Below, in pieces: positions 37,977-49,165 of a stretch of 64,000 nt of DNA (position 1 is the stretch's first letter; every line of letters begins with the position of its first letter). The notes under the pieces were generated by a model. The model was not told the DNA's origin, did no database searches, and saw nothing but the letters and a program-made list of their open reading frames with translations. The translations under genes were made by a program, and so were the position numbers. The stretch is from Plazaster borealis (Eukaryota; Echinodermata; Asteroidea; Forcipulatida; Labidiasteridae). The stretch lies in the NCBI GenBank assembly GCA_021014325.1, contig CM037462.1:11452501-11516500 (forward strand), read 5' to 3'.

Positions 37977-38730
37977 TTTGTATCGTTTGCTGTTTTCCAT
38001 GGATTTCTATTATTGTATCGAATTATTCACTTGCAGACGTGTACAGCCTATGTTACATCAATGTTTACAAATGACTTCAACATTGGCTCAAGTCTGGCAC
38101 AGCGACTAGTACCGTATGACAGCTTCATATTACCGTGTGTCAACATTTATTTTGTTTACACATACACACTATTGACGTTTGAATCCTTTTAATATCTTTT
38201 TTTACAGTTGTATTAATTTTTTGCTTTTAAAACTTTAGTGTGTTATTGTTTGCATTCATCATCTTGATTTGTATGGCAGTATTATTATAAAATCATATGA
38301 AATTAATAAACTTGAATATTAAAAATGAAAGAAAACAAGAAAACAAGAAAAAGAATCCGTGCCATGTATATTTAGAGTTCACTTACTTGAACTAAAAATA
38401 ATAATGTAGATCTATAACATATAATATTTAATGGTTTTGTTGGCCACATTACGCCCTCGGTGTGAATATGCCCCCCCCCCAAATAATTGTCCCACCTTTT
38501 TCGACCACTGTTATTTTCTCAGTTAAACACTTCTAACAATTTTAGCTATTCCTCGTTTCAGTCCCGTGAATTTTAAAGATCCAGAACACTGTCGAAATAA
38601 CTGGCCCTGTGCATGCCACAACTTCGTCGTACCATGGTCGTACCCAGTCCCAATCCTTTCATCGTATCTGTTTATAACTCTCTACTTTAACGGTGTTGAA
38701 TCATTCTTAGATTGTATATTACATTAAAAT
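37977..38730. other. Spacer, nothing recognised
   Basis: AT-rich DNA with a poly-C run at 38470-38479. I see no gene, RNA or clear repeat. Confidence 0.5.
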
Positions 38731-38754
38731 GCAAATAAGGCAGAGGACCAGTAG

Positions 38755-40580
38755 CATTGCAGACAAAGGATCGGGACTCCGAACCCCATGGTACCGGGTT
38801 CGAATGGCACACACGCTATTAGTTTACCGTACTTTTTGTCCGTTGTTGATTTGATGTTGTAGGGTTTTAAATTAAACTCGAACGAAATTTGAGTAACAGG
38901 AGCAGTGTGGCCCAGTGGAAGGGCTCCGGACTCTGAACGCAAAGGTACTGGGTTCGAATCCCGCGTGTTCTTTTTGTAAGTTAAGACGGTCCCATTGGTT
39001 TACGCAGGGTACTATGGCATGGGAAAATCCTTGCTTTGCACTTAGTAATTAATTTGCGAGTGGAAGGCACACGCTAGTCGCTATTTACCATTACTTTACT
39101 TTTTGGCCGGTGTTGATTTGATGTTTTAGGTTTTAAACAAAAATCAAACGCAATTTAAGTAAGAGGAACAGTGGCCCAGTGGAAGGGCTCCGGACTCTTA
39201 ACGCAAAGGTACTTGGTTCGACTCCCGCATGTTTCTTTTTGTAGACTTGAGGCCATTGGTTTACGCAGGGTACGCATAGGGAAATCCTTGCTTTACATGG
39301 AAGGCAAACGCTATTTACCAGTTGTTTACTTTTTGGCCGTTGTTGAGTTGATGTTGTAGGGTTTTAAATTAAACTCAAAGGCAAATTTTTATAGGAGGAT
39401 CAGTGGCCCAGTGGAAGGGCTCCGGACTCCGAACGCAAAGGTACTGGGTTCGAATCCCGTGTGTTCTTTTCGTACGCTTAAGACCATTGGTTTACGCAGG
39501 GTACTATGGCATGGGGGAAATCCTTACTTTACACTAAATAATTTGCGACTGGAAGGCAAACGCTATTTACCAATAGTTTACTTTTTGGCCGTTGTTGATT
39601 TGATGTTGTAGGGTTTAAAATTAAACTCAACCGCAATTTAAGTAAGAGGAGCAGTGGCCCGGCGGAAGGGCTCCGGACTCTGAACCCATAGGTACTGGGT
39701 TCGAATCCCTGGTGATGATCTTTTAGTACGTTTTGATTTAAAGTTGTTCATTCTAAGGTTTAAAATTAAACTCGAACGCAATTTAAGTAAGAGGAGCAGT
39801 GGCCCAGTGGAAGGGCTCCGGACTCTGAACCCATAGGTACTGGGTTCGAATCCCTGGTGATCTTTTAGTACGTTTTGATTTCAAAGTTGTTCATTCTAAG
39901 GTTTAAAATTAAACTCGAACGCAATTTAAGTAAGAGGAGCAGTGGCCCAGTGGAAGGGCTCCGGACTCTGAACCCATAGGTACTAGGTTCGAATCCCTGG
40001 TGATGATCTTTTAGTACGTTTTGATTTAAAGTTGTTCATTCTAAGGTTTAAAATTAAACTCGAACGCAATTTAAGTAATAGGAGCAGTGGCCCAGTGGAA
40101 GGGCTCCGGACTCTGAACCCATAGGTACTGGGTTCGAATCCCTGATGATCTTTTAGTACGTTTTGATTTAAAGTTGTTCATTCTAAGGTTTAAAATTAAA
40201 CTCGAACGCAATTTAAGTGAGAGGAGCAGTGGCCCAGTGGAAGGGCTCCGGACTCTGAACCCATAGGTACTGGGTTCGAATCCCTGGTGATCTTTTAGTA
40301 CGTTTTGATTTCAAAGTTGTTCATTCTAAGGTTTAAAATTAAACTCGAACGCAATTTAAGTAAGAGGAGCAGTGGCCCAGTGGAAGGGCTCCGGACTCTG
40401 AACCCATAGGTACTGGGTTCGATTCATGGGTGTTCTTTTAGTACGTTTTGATTTAAAGTTGTTCATTCTAAGGTTTAAAATTAAACTCGAACGCATATTA
40501 AGTAAGAGGAGCAGTGGCCCAGTGGAAGGGCTCCGGACTCTGGACCGAAAGGTCCCGGGATCGATTCCCGCTACGTAAAA
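38755..40580 (+). repeat. Tandem array of about eleven tRNA-like units
   Basis: Each unit has a D-arm-like GCCCAGTGGAAGGGC with A-box character, an anticodon-loop-like CTCTGAA (CTG at the anticodon position), a B box GGGTTCGAATCC and, within 20 bp, a TTTT run. B boxes lie at about 38800, 38950, 39215, 39448, 39700, 39842, 39987, 40130, 40273, 40417 and 40555. The first units are about 240-260 bp apart with a longer spacer, the later ones about 140-145 bp. The 3' side of the anticodon stem is poorly paired in all, so these are tRNA-derived rather than proven tRNA genes. Confidence 0.88.
39791..39866 (+). ncRNA. Representative tRNA-like unit of the array
   Basis: GAGGAGCAGTGGCCCAGTGG begins the unit. 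The D-stem GCCC/GGGC pairs exactly, the T-loop TTCGAAT is canonical with a GGG/CCC stem, and TTTT at 39863-39866 would stop RNA polymerase III. The acceptor stem pairs only in part. Transcription is not shown. Confidence 0.45.
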
Positions 40581-40679
40581 AAAGTTCGGGTTTTAAAAAA
40601 TCTTTTTTTATTAAGTCGAAAAAGTTGAATTAAAAAAGTGCATAGGTTCGTTTTAAGTTTTAAGTTTCTTTAGAAGCAC

Positions 40680-40860
40680 GTAGGGGCGGTGGGTGCCACT
40701 GCGCGGTGGGTGGCGACCTCGCGGCCCCACTCACCGCGCAGTGAGTGGCGACCTCGCGGCCCCACTCACCGCGCGGCCTCGGACCGGGGCTCGAACCTGG
40801 GACCGCTACCTCCGGAGTCCGACACCTACCTACGACACCCACTTGGGTCCCCCCAGGAAA
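40680..40860 (-). repeat. GC-rich island with direct/inverted repeats and a reverse tRNA-like unit
   Basis: GTGGCGACCTCGCGGCCCCA followed by CTCACCGCGC occurs twice in tandem (about 40707-40780). On the minus strand next to it lies a tRNA-like block with CTCCGGA at the anticodon loop and B box AGGTTCGAGCCCC. Base composition differs sharply from the AT-rich surroundings. Confidence 0.7.
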
Positions 40861-40892
40861 ATAAGCATTTTAGACTTGATGAACCTTCGGTT

Positions 40893-41480
40893 CATACTTT
40901 ACACAGGATACTATGGCATGGGAAAACCAGTGCTTTATACTTAGTAAATAATTTGCGAGTGGAAGGCACACGCTTTAAGTATAGACCATCAGTTTAATTA
41001 GTCAACAGGGTACGCAGAGTACTATGGCATAGGGAAATCCTTGCTTTATACTTAGTAAATAATTTGCGAGTGGAAGGCACACGCTTTAGGTATAGACCAT
41101 CAGTTTAATTAGTCAGCAGGGTACGCAGAGTACTATGGCATAGGGAAATCCTTACTTTATACTTAGTAAATAATTGGCGAGTGAAAGGCACACGCTTTAG
41201 GTACAGACCATCAGTTTAATTAGTCAACAGGGTACGCAGGGTACTATGGCATAGGGAAATCCTTGCTTTATACTTAGTAAATAATTTGCGAGTGGAAGGC
41301 ACACGCTATACCGTTAGAGTTTACTTAGGAATAGGTATAGGTAAACAGGGGAATCTTTGGTTCGGACTTGCAAAATAATTCGAGTGGAAGGCACACGCTG
41401 TAGGTATGGACCATTAGTTTACTTGGGAAACATAGGCACATGGGAGACTCTGTTCTGACTTAAAAAATATTGAGTTGAAG
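40893..41480. repeat. 113-bp tandem repeat, four good units and two decayed ones
   Basis: The unit has GTACTATGGCATAGGGAAAT, TTTGCGAGTGGAAGGCACAC and CAGTTTAATTAGTCAACAG. The same module is the spacer of the long units of the tRNA-like array at 38985-39080 and 39490-39560, so the two arrays are related. Confidence 0.88.
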
Positions 41481-42840
41481 GCACACGCTGTGGGTATAGA
41501 GTCATCGACCAAGGACATGAATTGTAGCGAAGGGCCATGCCGTATTTTCACATGTGTTTTTATTGGATAATATTTGAGTGTCTGACTCGGTGGTTCTCGT
41601 TGTGGAATTAAGGAATAGGCCTAGAGCTGTAATATGAATGGGTTTAGAGGCTCGTTCATGCCGTGGTCAGAGGAAAGTTGCAAGGGCTAGCAGTAAACAT
41701 TTCACCGGTGTTCTCGCTAGATTTTGAGTGTCCGGTCGAGTGGTTTCGTTAGGGTTTGAATAATGGATTGGAAAGAGAACGGGTTTGGGTATGGAATGGA
41801 TGATTGAACTAAGTTGTATATAGGTGTTCGTTCAATTGAATCTTGTATTTATTTATTTATTTATTTGTTGTTATCTATTAATTTTTTGGGGGACTACGAA
41901 AGGGGAATCGGATAGAGTTGTTTGGAGTGTTTTTCCCCGCTGGGGGTGTTAAATGCATCATTTATGGCCGCGTGTGAACATAAATTCAGCCAGGGATTCA
42001 GCTTTTTTTAAAGCTATAAATGTTGGTACAATAATTCATTGAATACGTCTATTGTTTTGTTAAAAAAAAAAAAATTTTAAATTAATACTAAGTGTTTTTA
42101 AAAATAATTTTACTTAATTTATTTACAAGTTCATTAATTTATATAGGCCTACGTATTAATCTACAGCATCAATAATAATAATCGTATCGGGAGTTTTTGC
42201 TTTGTACAAATTGTAACATTTTGTTTATATTTATATAATTTTAAAGTATTTGTAAAGCCTTGCATTTAATTGTGACTTTGCGAAGCACATTCAGTGTCTT
42301 TGAGGAGGATTTTGGCGTTGCATAAAATAATCCTCTTTTGAAGAATTAAAACACAGTGATTTGTGTGGCAACGTCAGGGGCTACTCAGAACTATCGTTGT
42401 TTAAAAAAACAAAAACAAAAAAAAACGAAAATCTAAATTTGTAATCATTATTAGTTAACGAAGAGCTCATCGTTATACCATTTTATTTTTAAACCAAAGA
42501 TGAACGATTAAAATGTCAATTGTTACCGAAGTTCCTATGATCATGGATCACTACTCTTGCTTTCATTTATTGATTGTATTTTTATGCAGTGAATTGGGCA
42601 AGGTTCGAATACACACAACGTTGAATATCACTATCAACCATAAATAAAATTACACAGTATATCTTCGTTGTCTTTATTCGGTAATCGTTTCACAGAAATC
42701 ACAGCTTAAAATCAGCAAATTTTATTTTCAAATCGATATCCACCCAACCCCTTTCATTAAGGTGTCTTAAAAACACAAACAATTTGGGTATGCTCAGAGT
42801 TAATGAATGTACTATGTAGGTGCCAAACCGTAACCCGTTT
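41481..42840. other. AT-rich spacer
   Basis: I see no gene. It contains a short (ATTT)n run at about 41850-41866 and poly-A/T tracts near 42061 and 42405. Confidence 0.5.
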
Positions 42841-42920
42841 TAGAACGTCAGCCTTTGAGGAAGACTCTGCAAAGGTCGAAACGTCAGACCATTATCAATT
42901 TTTTTTATGATACCACATTT
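42840..42920 (+). other. Possible retroelement end with CGAAACGTC motif
   Basis: AACGTCAGCCTTTGAGGAAG, then ACTCTGCAAAGGTCGAAACG and TCAGACC, forms a CCTTTG/CAAAGG hairpin next to CGAAACGTCAG. Similar 'gaggaagac...cgaaacgtc' tracts occur at the ends of some non-LTR and Penelope-like elements. No reverse transcriptase is present here. Confidence 0.3.
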
Positions 42921-43650
42921 CATTTTGTTTGGTAAGCAGTTTACAACAGCTGACGATACACGACTGTAATTCCCTTATTTCATTTTAGAAACATGTAGGC
43001 CTAGGCCCACACATTGATCTCAGATACAACCATCCACGCATTGAGGTAGAAATACAACATTATGTAAACTACAAGCGGTAAAAGATTACGTAACACAGAT
43101 ACCAGATACTCTAAACAGAAAAGTACATTGTTTCATTTGATTGACGGCAAGTTGCCATTGACTGGCACAATGCAATGACCTACATCCGGCCGTTGTATAC
43201 TTCCAAGTGCCGTTGTTTACGTGCATGAAGGTGGAAATAGAAAGCCACAAAATTACCCGTTTTATGACAATCTTAGTGTTTACACGGGTTCACACGAGGC
43301 CTATTCCTATTCTACATCTTGAACTTAAATAAACTACACGATAAAGCTTACCTCTAGAGACAGAAAATAACATCAAATCATCGTAATACATCCACGGTGT
43401 TTACATAGATCAAGCATGGCTGGTGGCCATTTTGAATATCGCGTCACGGCATCAAGCCGTCGAGTACCCCGACCCCTACTATATGTTTATCTGGTGTAAG
43501 GCGGTAATCGGGTACCTGTCGTTTGCTTTGGCTGGTTCCAATCACCTGTGCCCGTCAAAGACTACAGGGGTACGCAACTGGCTCCCGCAAGATCTTGCGG
43601 TAATGAACAGAAATGGGATAGTCGGACTGGTAGAATTTTTTGGGGGTGTG
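42921..43650. other. Spacer, nothing recognised
   Basis: Mixed-composition DNA with an 80-aa frame at 43423-43665 that has no motif and no splice context I can support. Confidence 0.45.
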
Positions 43651-43715
43651 GCTGGTTGGACGTAATTATGATCAAACTGTGACTGTGAGTTCGATTTGAG
43701 GGTATAGGGGAGATG

Positions 43716-43868
43716 GAGTAATTTTGCTGGGGTGTGGCTGGTTGGACAGGGACTGGGAATTTGATTTGAGTTGAGGGTACCTCAAATCAAACTCCCAGTC
43801 CCTGGCGCCAGTCATCTACCCAGCTAGCTCATACCCATGTCCAACCAGCCACACCCCAGCAAAATTAC
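43716..43868. repeat. Inverted repeat with arms of about 35 and 25 bp
   Basis: AGTAATTTTGCTGGGGTGTG, GCTGGTTGGACA and GGGACTGGGA on the left are matched in reverse on the right by CTCCCAGTCCC and TGTCCAACCAGCCACACCCC then AGCAAAATTACT. A GGTACC lies at the centre. Confidence 0.8.
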
Positions 43869-44284
43869 TAGGGGAGATGGACTAGCAGTATAAATCATCA
43901 TGCTGGGGGAACGGCTTAGGATAGCTAGAGGGATGGGCATGAATGGGATGGGTATAGGATTGGGCCTGGTTCGGGGATGGGGGATGCTGGGAAGAAACAA
44001 GTATTGTTATGTGCATAGGTTCATTGGATTTTACTGCAGGGTGGAATTTATTTAAAGGAACAGTTCTAAATGAACATACATGTTCATGGGAAGACAACAA
44101 GTCTTGTGGGTACAGCATAGGTTGATGTAATGTAACTGTTGGGTGGAATTGATTTGAAGGCACAGTAATCAATAAATAAAAATATTAATATACATTTATA
44201 GGTGTTTTTTTTGCATTTAAAGTTTAATAAATGGTGGTTAAAATATACCAATTAACGTTTACCAATGGTCCAGTCCTCTACCCA

Positions 44285-44514
44285 GCTTGATCATGATCAT
44301 CTCCAGCCAGCCACACCCCAGCATGATGACTAGTCCATATCCCTACCCGAACCCAAGTCCTCCACCCAGCCTTATCATCCCATGCCAAGCTACCCCTACC
44401 ATCACATCAGGAAGTTCAGCTACCTCCATGGTCAAACCAGCCCAGCTCAGCCCATTGGCTGACTTGACAGCCCAGCAACCCCCCAGCCCCTTGCCCGGTG
44501 ACTCTCAGAACTGA
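44285..44514 (+). other. Pro/Ser-rich open stretch, possible exon fragment
   Basis: It reads SSQPHPSMMTSPYPYPNPSP, PSLIIPCQATPTI and SPLADLTAQQPPSPLPGD, then a stop. Related words occur in reverse at 43795-43990. This could be an orphan exon of a low-complexity protein or plain C-rich repeat; I see no acceptor I trust and give no function. Confidence 0.25.
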
Positions 44515-44606
44515 GGTAACCCCTCGGCCCTTAGCAATTTTACTCCCCAATCTAAGCTCCATTTTTTCTAAGTCAGGCCATTCTAATTTTCATCAGGTCA
44601 AAAACC

Positions 44607-45232
44607 GAGGAGAAATTGGTGTTCTTCGGGAAAACAAAATGGCGTCGCTTTTTGGCGAAAAATTGCTAATTCACTCAGTTTTCAGAATTGGGCTTTTTCC
44701 CACACAGAAAGGGTCTTCGTTGTAAAGCCTTGTAGATATTTTAATATCTGGGCCAAACAAATTATGGTTTTGGACGGTTTTCGGCTGTACAAAAAAGATG
44801 GACCGGGATCCCACGAAGACCCTTTGTGTGTGTGAAAAAGCTCCAATCTCAAAACTGGGTGAATTAGCAATTTTTCGCCAAAAAGCGACGTCATTTTCTC
44901 TGCCCAAAGAACACCAATTTCTCCTCGAATAAATTAGTTACAGGGTTCTAGTTTGGACCAGCAGCATCCTTGAAGATGCCCGCAAAAATTATTCTCAGAG
45001 ATCCGGCACTTATTTTTTTTTTTTTAAATTAGACATTAAAAATATCTACAAGGCTATACCTTGTAGAAATTTTAATATCTGGGTCAAACAAGTTATGGTT
45101 CTAGACGGTTTTCGGCTGTGCAAAAAAGATGGATCGGGATCCCACGAAGACCCTTTGTGTGTGTGAAAAAGCTCCAATCTCAAAACTGGGTGAATTAGCC
45201 ATTTTTCGCCAAAAGGCGACGCCATTTTAGGT
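44607..45232. repeat. Inverted copies of the 333-bp satellite
   Basis: A plus-oriented piece (44607-44722, GAGGAGAAATTGGTGTTCTT onward) is followed head-on by a minus-oriented unit (about 44723-45015) and another partial minus unit (45030-45232). The junction is palindromic overall: the same ~115-bp stretch occurs on both strands within 300 bp. Confidence 0.88.
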
Positions 45233-45268
45233 TTAGGGTGAGGGTTAGGGTTAGGATTTAGGGTTAGA
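45228..45268. repeat. Interstitial telomere-like tract
   Basis: TTAGGTTTAGGGTGAGGGTT then AGGGTTAGGATTTAGGGTTA is a degenerate TTAGGG run of about six repeats. It directly abuts the inverted satellite copies. Confidence 0.75.
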
Positions 45269-46125
45269 CGTAGTCTCCTATCTCAAGACGGAATTGACAG
45301 TGTTACAGTACAAAACCCCTCGCTGCGGTGTAAAACAAAATACGCCCGCCTACCGCAACGGCAGCCATCTTGCCGGTCAGGGTTAGGATCTTGCTGCTGG
45401 TCATTGACCGGCAATATGGCGTCTCAAACACATAGTCACGTCATAACATCATGTGACTGTAAAACCTCTATAGCGCAAAGGGAAAACAAACTAAACAAAA
45501 AAACAAATAAATAAATGAAAATAAAACTCCAACGCCTGATGAAAGTAAAGGTCAAGCTTTAATCTTTTTTATTTTCAAATGTTTCCTGTGTTAACATTGT
45601 AAATTATATGTACCTTTTTGTTTCATTTTGTATTTCCAAACAATTTCACTGTTGAAAGGAAGAAGGTTTCCTGGCCAATTTCAACAAAAATCCATTCATT
45701 TTAACACCCGGCTCATTCAATTTCGTTTGAAAATGAATGCTTTGATGAGTCTTAATTTGATTTGAACATCAATTGTAAATAGGTAGTAGAAAGTCAACAT
45801 GACCCTGCGTGACACCATCAAAAGAAATTCACTGTCGGACAGCATTGGTCACTTTTTGAGTGACCGTTTGATATCAGCATGTATTACATTTTTATGGAGA
45901 AAAAAAATCATCTTCAAATGGCCCAAACCATTAGATATGGACCATTCTGACTAAATAAAACAAATTCAGGTCACTGCTCACAGCCATTGTGCAAGTATAC
46001 AGAAGAAGCCATCTGGAAACCATATGGTTCATTTCACCCAGTATTGGCTATTGACCCCAAGGTCAAGTAAACTGCTGTACAATTCCTATGGGAATTCCAG
46101 GAGAGCTGGTCATTGATGAGATTTT
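45269..46125. other. Spacer
   Basis: I see no gene. The first part is GC-richer (about 45270-45430, with 'gccatcttgccggtcagg' type sequence), the rest AT-rich. Confidence 0.45.
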
Positions 46126-46130
46126 GTGTG

Positions 46131-46175
46131 TCTGACCATGGAGGTAGAAATCTATTTCTACCTCCATGGTCTGAC
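46131..46175. repeat. Short near-perfect palindrome
   Basis: CCATGGAGGTAGAAAT and ATTTCTACCTCCATGG are inverted around CT, with imperfect TCTGA flanks. It could extrude a cruciform or be a tiny MITE core. Confidence 0.7.
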
Positions 46176-47267
46176 AAAAAACCCCGGATGGTAACAAGAC
46201 AATTGGCATGTTTTTTGGCTAGGTGTAGTTAGGGAACTTTGAATCTTTTAGATTTTTGAGAATAAAAATGGTGGAGTACCGACTGTTTAATTAAAAACGG
46301 ACACTCAATAGTTGGCCGATGGCACCACGAAGTGTTAAGAATGGTCCAAGTGAAGAAATGAATGCCTACAAATGAAATAGAATGACTGAAACGAATCTGA
46401 ATCAGAAAAACGAAATCATGTGTGCACGAAAACGAAATTGAATGCATTAATAGCTCAAAAGAAACCCTATAGTTTGAGTGGATTAGGGGGAAATTCGTGA
46501 ACTTGAATGCGTGTTAATGAAATTGAATGAAAATTTGCTGAAATTGACAGGGAAATTCTATATTAGCCACGTTTGGGCCTATGGTGATGGTCATACAAAA
46601 TAAGAGGTCAAGGGTTAAGTAGCAATCAATTTGCTGATAATTTTTTATACATAATAATAATAAAAATTAAAAAAATTACTTTGAAAACAGAACCAAAACA
46701 AACCCCCAAAACAACAAATATTCATAAAAAGGGTGAACAATATGTAGATGTAAGTATTTATCAAACACAACCGCTTGCAGGAAACAGTTTTTTCATTAAG
46801 TCTCAATCTCCACCTCTGGTTATTCCAGTTTGAGGTTAGGTTAAAAAACAAAACATTTCAAATAAATCAAACCAAAAATGAGTTATTTTTGCTTGGACGG
46901 GAGTCTCTAAGCTTGTTTTCTCTTCTTAAAACCACACACTAATGTATATGTATATACATTTATATAATTAAATTATAACATTTTATAAACAATATGTACA
47001 TGTACATTGAAACACATTCATTAAGTAGGCTTGCTCAAGTCATTTCCGCATCCCATTTCAGGCAGGAGTACCGCGTGTATATTTTTAAGGCCAATTCATA
47101 TCTTTTGAAGGGCATTTTAAACAGTTTTTTCCCCATTCTCAAGCCCAACGCGCGTTACAATGCGAACCATATACTTATTATGAGCAATTTGACTCCCGAA
47201 ATAGCAAACTTGTGATGTCAGTGGTTTAACTGAACCCCCCCCCCAAAAAAAAATAAAATAAAAAAAA

Positions 47268-47300
<33 letters not shown>

Positions 47301-47610
47301 CTCTGTTTTTGTTTCCAAATTCCCCACCAGACACTGAAATGACTTGCACAAGTCTATTCTAACATTATCAACTAATCAAAAATACACTTTTCTACTTTAC
47401 AATGTCTCTACAAACAATTCCAGAAAACTTGGTATAAACTACTATAGCACACTCTTCACAAATTGCTATACACTTTTACAAGGCACTTGTCATTTTTAGT
47501 GAAATGAAAAATGTCAACCCGAACCAAACAAAAGAAATATTCTCTACATTTACTATAACTCTTGAGGGTTCTGTCTAGAACAAAATAAACCAAAATGATG
47601 GATTCATAAG
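46176..47610. other. AT-rich spacer with (AAT)n microsatellite
   Basis: A clear AAT microsatellite lies at about 47266-47300, just after poly-C and poly-A runs. Direct repeats of ATGTA/ATATAC occur near 46940. No gene is seen. Confidence 0.6.
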
Positions 47611-47614
47611 AACA

Positions 47615-47790
47615 GGGACTTAATTCAGAAAGTTGTTATAAGCACAACATTATTGCTAATATTAAATTTCTTTGCAGGGTACCGATCACAGTAATGTAAT
47701 TTTAACCGCATTTTGGCTGGTAAGCTGTTTCTGCTAAGCAATATTTCTCTGCGCTTAGCGATTTATGCTAAACAGCCTCCAGAAACTCCA
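47615..47790. mobile_element. MITE family A, diverged
   Basis: The segment keeps CAGGGTACCGATCACAGTAA, TTTTGGCTGGTAAGC and GCGCTTAGC from the family core, but its ends are eroded. Confidence 0.55.
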
Positions 47791-48184
47791 GAAACTGGGG
47801 GGCAGGTTTATTGAGAAGGAAGGGTTAGTGAAGTTTTCTTCTTGAGTTTATTATGACTGGCATCAGTGTTAACCAATCTCTTAAAATACAAGAAGCTGTA
47901 AATGCAAATAGTTTACATGTTGTCAACTTATTCACTCAGTGTTGTGGGACTCGAGCCAAGGGCCAAATTTTATGGCTCTGCTTACCGCCGAATTCTGCGC
48001 CTGCGATCACCATTCTCTGCTTACTGTGCAAGCGCCGAGTTTCTGCGCTAGTGGTGTTATGTAAGCGAAGAATGTCTAGTAACGTGGAGTACGCACGCGC
48101 CAAAGCAAAAATTCCCTGCTAACCCGTAAAATACACTTGGATTTCCATGCTTCAGTAAGCGCCGATTCTTTGCTTGCGGTGAGC

Positions 48185-48364
48185 AGAGCTGCTTCAGCAG
48201 AAAATATTGCTTGAAAAATTTCTGCTAAGCAACAATAAGCAGGATACCAGTCACAGATGCTACATGTGAGATGGTATTTTAGCTGGTAACCTTTTTCTGG
48301 TAAGCATAATTTTGTTGTGCTTAGCTAAGTGTTGTGCCTTAGCAGCTCTATGAAATTTGGCCCA
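48185..48364. mobile_element. MITE family A
   Basis: AGCAGAGCTGCTTCAGCAGA at the left is matched by TTAGCAGCTCTATGAAATTT at the right. The core has GCAGGATACCAGTCACAGAT. Confidence 0.78.
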
Positions 48365-48704
48365 GGACTCGGACTTGAGTCTATATAACTCAAGACTCAG
48401 ACTCGAGCTCCACCTTCTTGTGAGAAAGTCATCTTCAACTGAGTTTCCAAACACAATTAAGTTTTCAACGGGCAGTTTCAAAATCTAACCTTGTCAAATG
48501 AAATTAATTTTGTGACGGCCACATGAACTCCTCTGTTTTACCATAGAGAAAGGTTCTACCATTGTAGGACAGTCAAGTGGCATCATTTTCATCTGCTTCG
48601 AGGAGTTTTAAAAACCATTTAATTGTGGACATGGAAGTTCTAAAAAATATGTGATACAACCTCCAAGCTAAATATGCTTATTACTGCTTATGTATTCATT
48701 TATT

Positions 48705-49165
48705 AACCACTTCACGTCAGATGACGTGTAAATGCGTTTTTTCCTGGACTGGCCTATGGCAGACAGTTTAATACGACCGGAAAAACTTCTGAGCATCCTA
48801 AATTTTTGTCGCTGGCAGCCGGACAGCTGACGGAAATATCCACCCGGAATTTCCCTTGTGTAGCATCTACAGGCATGCACCTACAGTGCTACACTTCGCT
48901 TCACCTTTACAAAGAGGGACACCAGGTGTTGGAAAACATGCCTTGTAATATCCCTTTTCCTGGGGTTCTTGTGTAATCCCCAGTTCCAGACCTTTGTCAT
49001 ACAAATGTGGCATACAAGAATGGACAGGCTGCCATCATTGGTTATCATTGTATTTGGCTCAATGGGAGGTAAATCCAAGCGTTCCGAGATTCCAGCATGC
49101 CACGGCAGATTATTAGCCGTGGCTCAAGGCCGAAGTTCTGCGAATCACGGCAAGTGCCTACTCAT
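48705..49165 (+). repeat. 460-bp dispersed repeat G, copy 2
   Basis: Colinear with 10455-10915: both share GGACAGGCT, GGCTCAATGGGAGGTAA and TTCCGAGATTCCAGCAT. The reading frames differ between the copies, arguing against a coding origin that is still under selection. Confidence 0.7.

Noticed and set aside
38755..40580. CRISPR-like regular array
   Set aside because: The genome is an intron-rich animal genome, and units and spacers are both conserved; the array is tRNA-like tandem DNA.
40660..40997. Arg/Pro-rich frames of 60-102 aa
   Set aside because: They come from the CpG-rich repeat block and the tRNA-like unit; composition alone explains the open frames.
43423..43665. 80-aa plus-strand frame
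   Set aside because: It has no recognisable motif and no flanking splice or promoter signal I can support.
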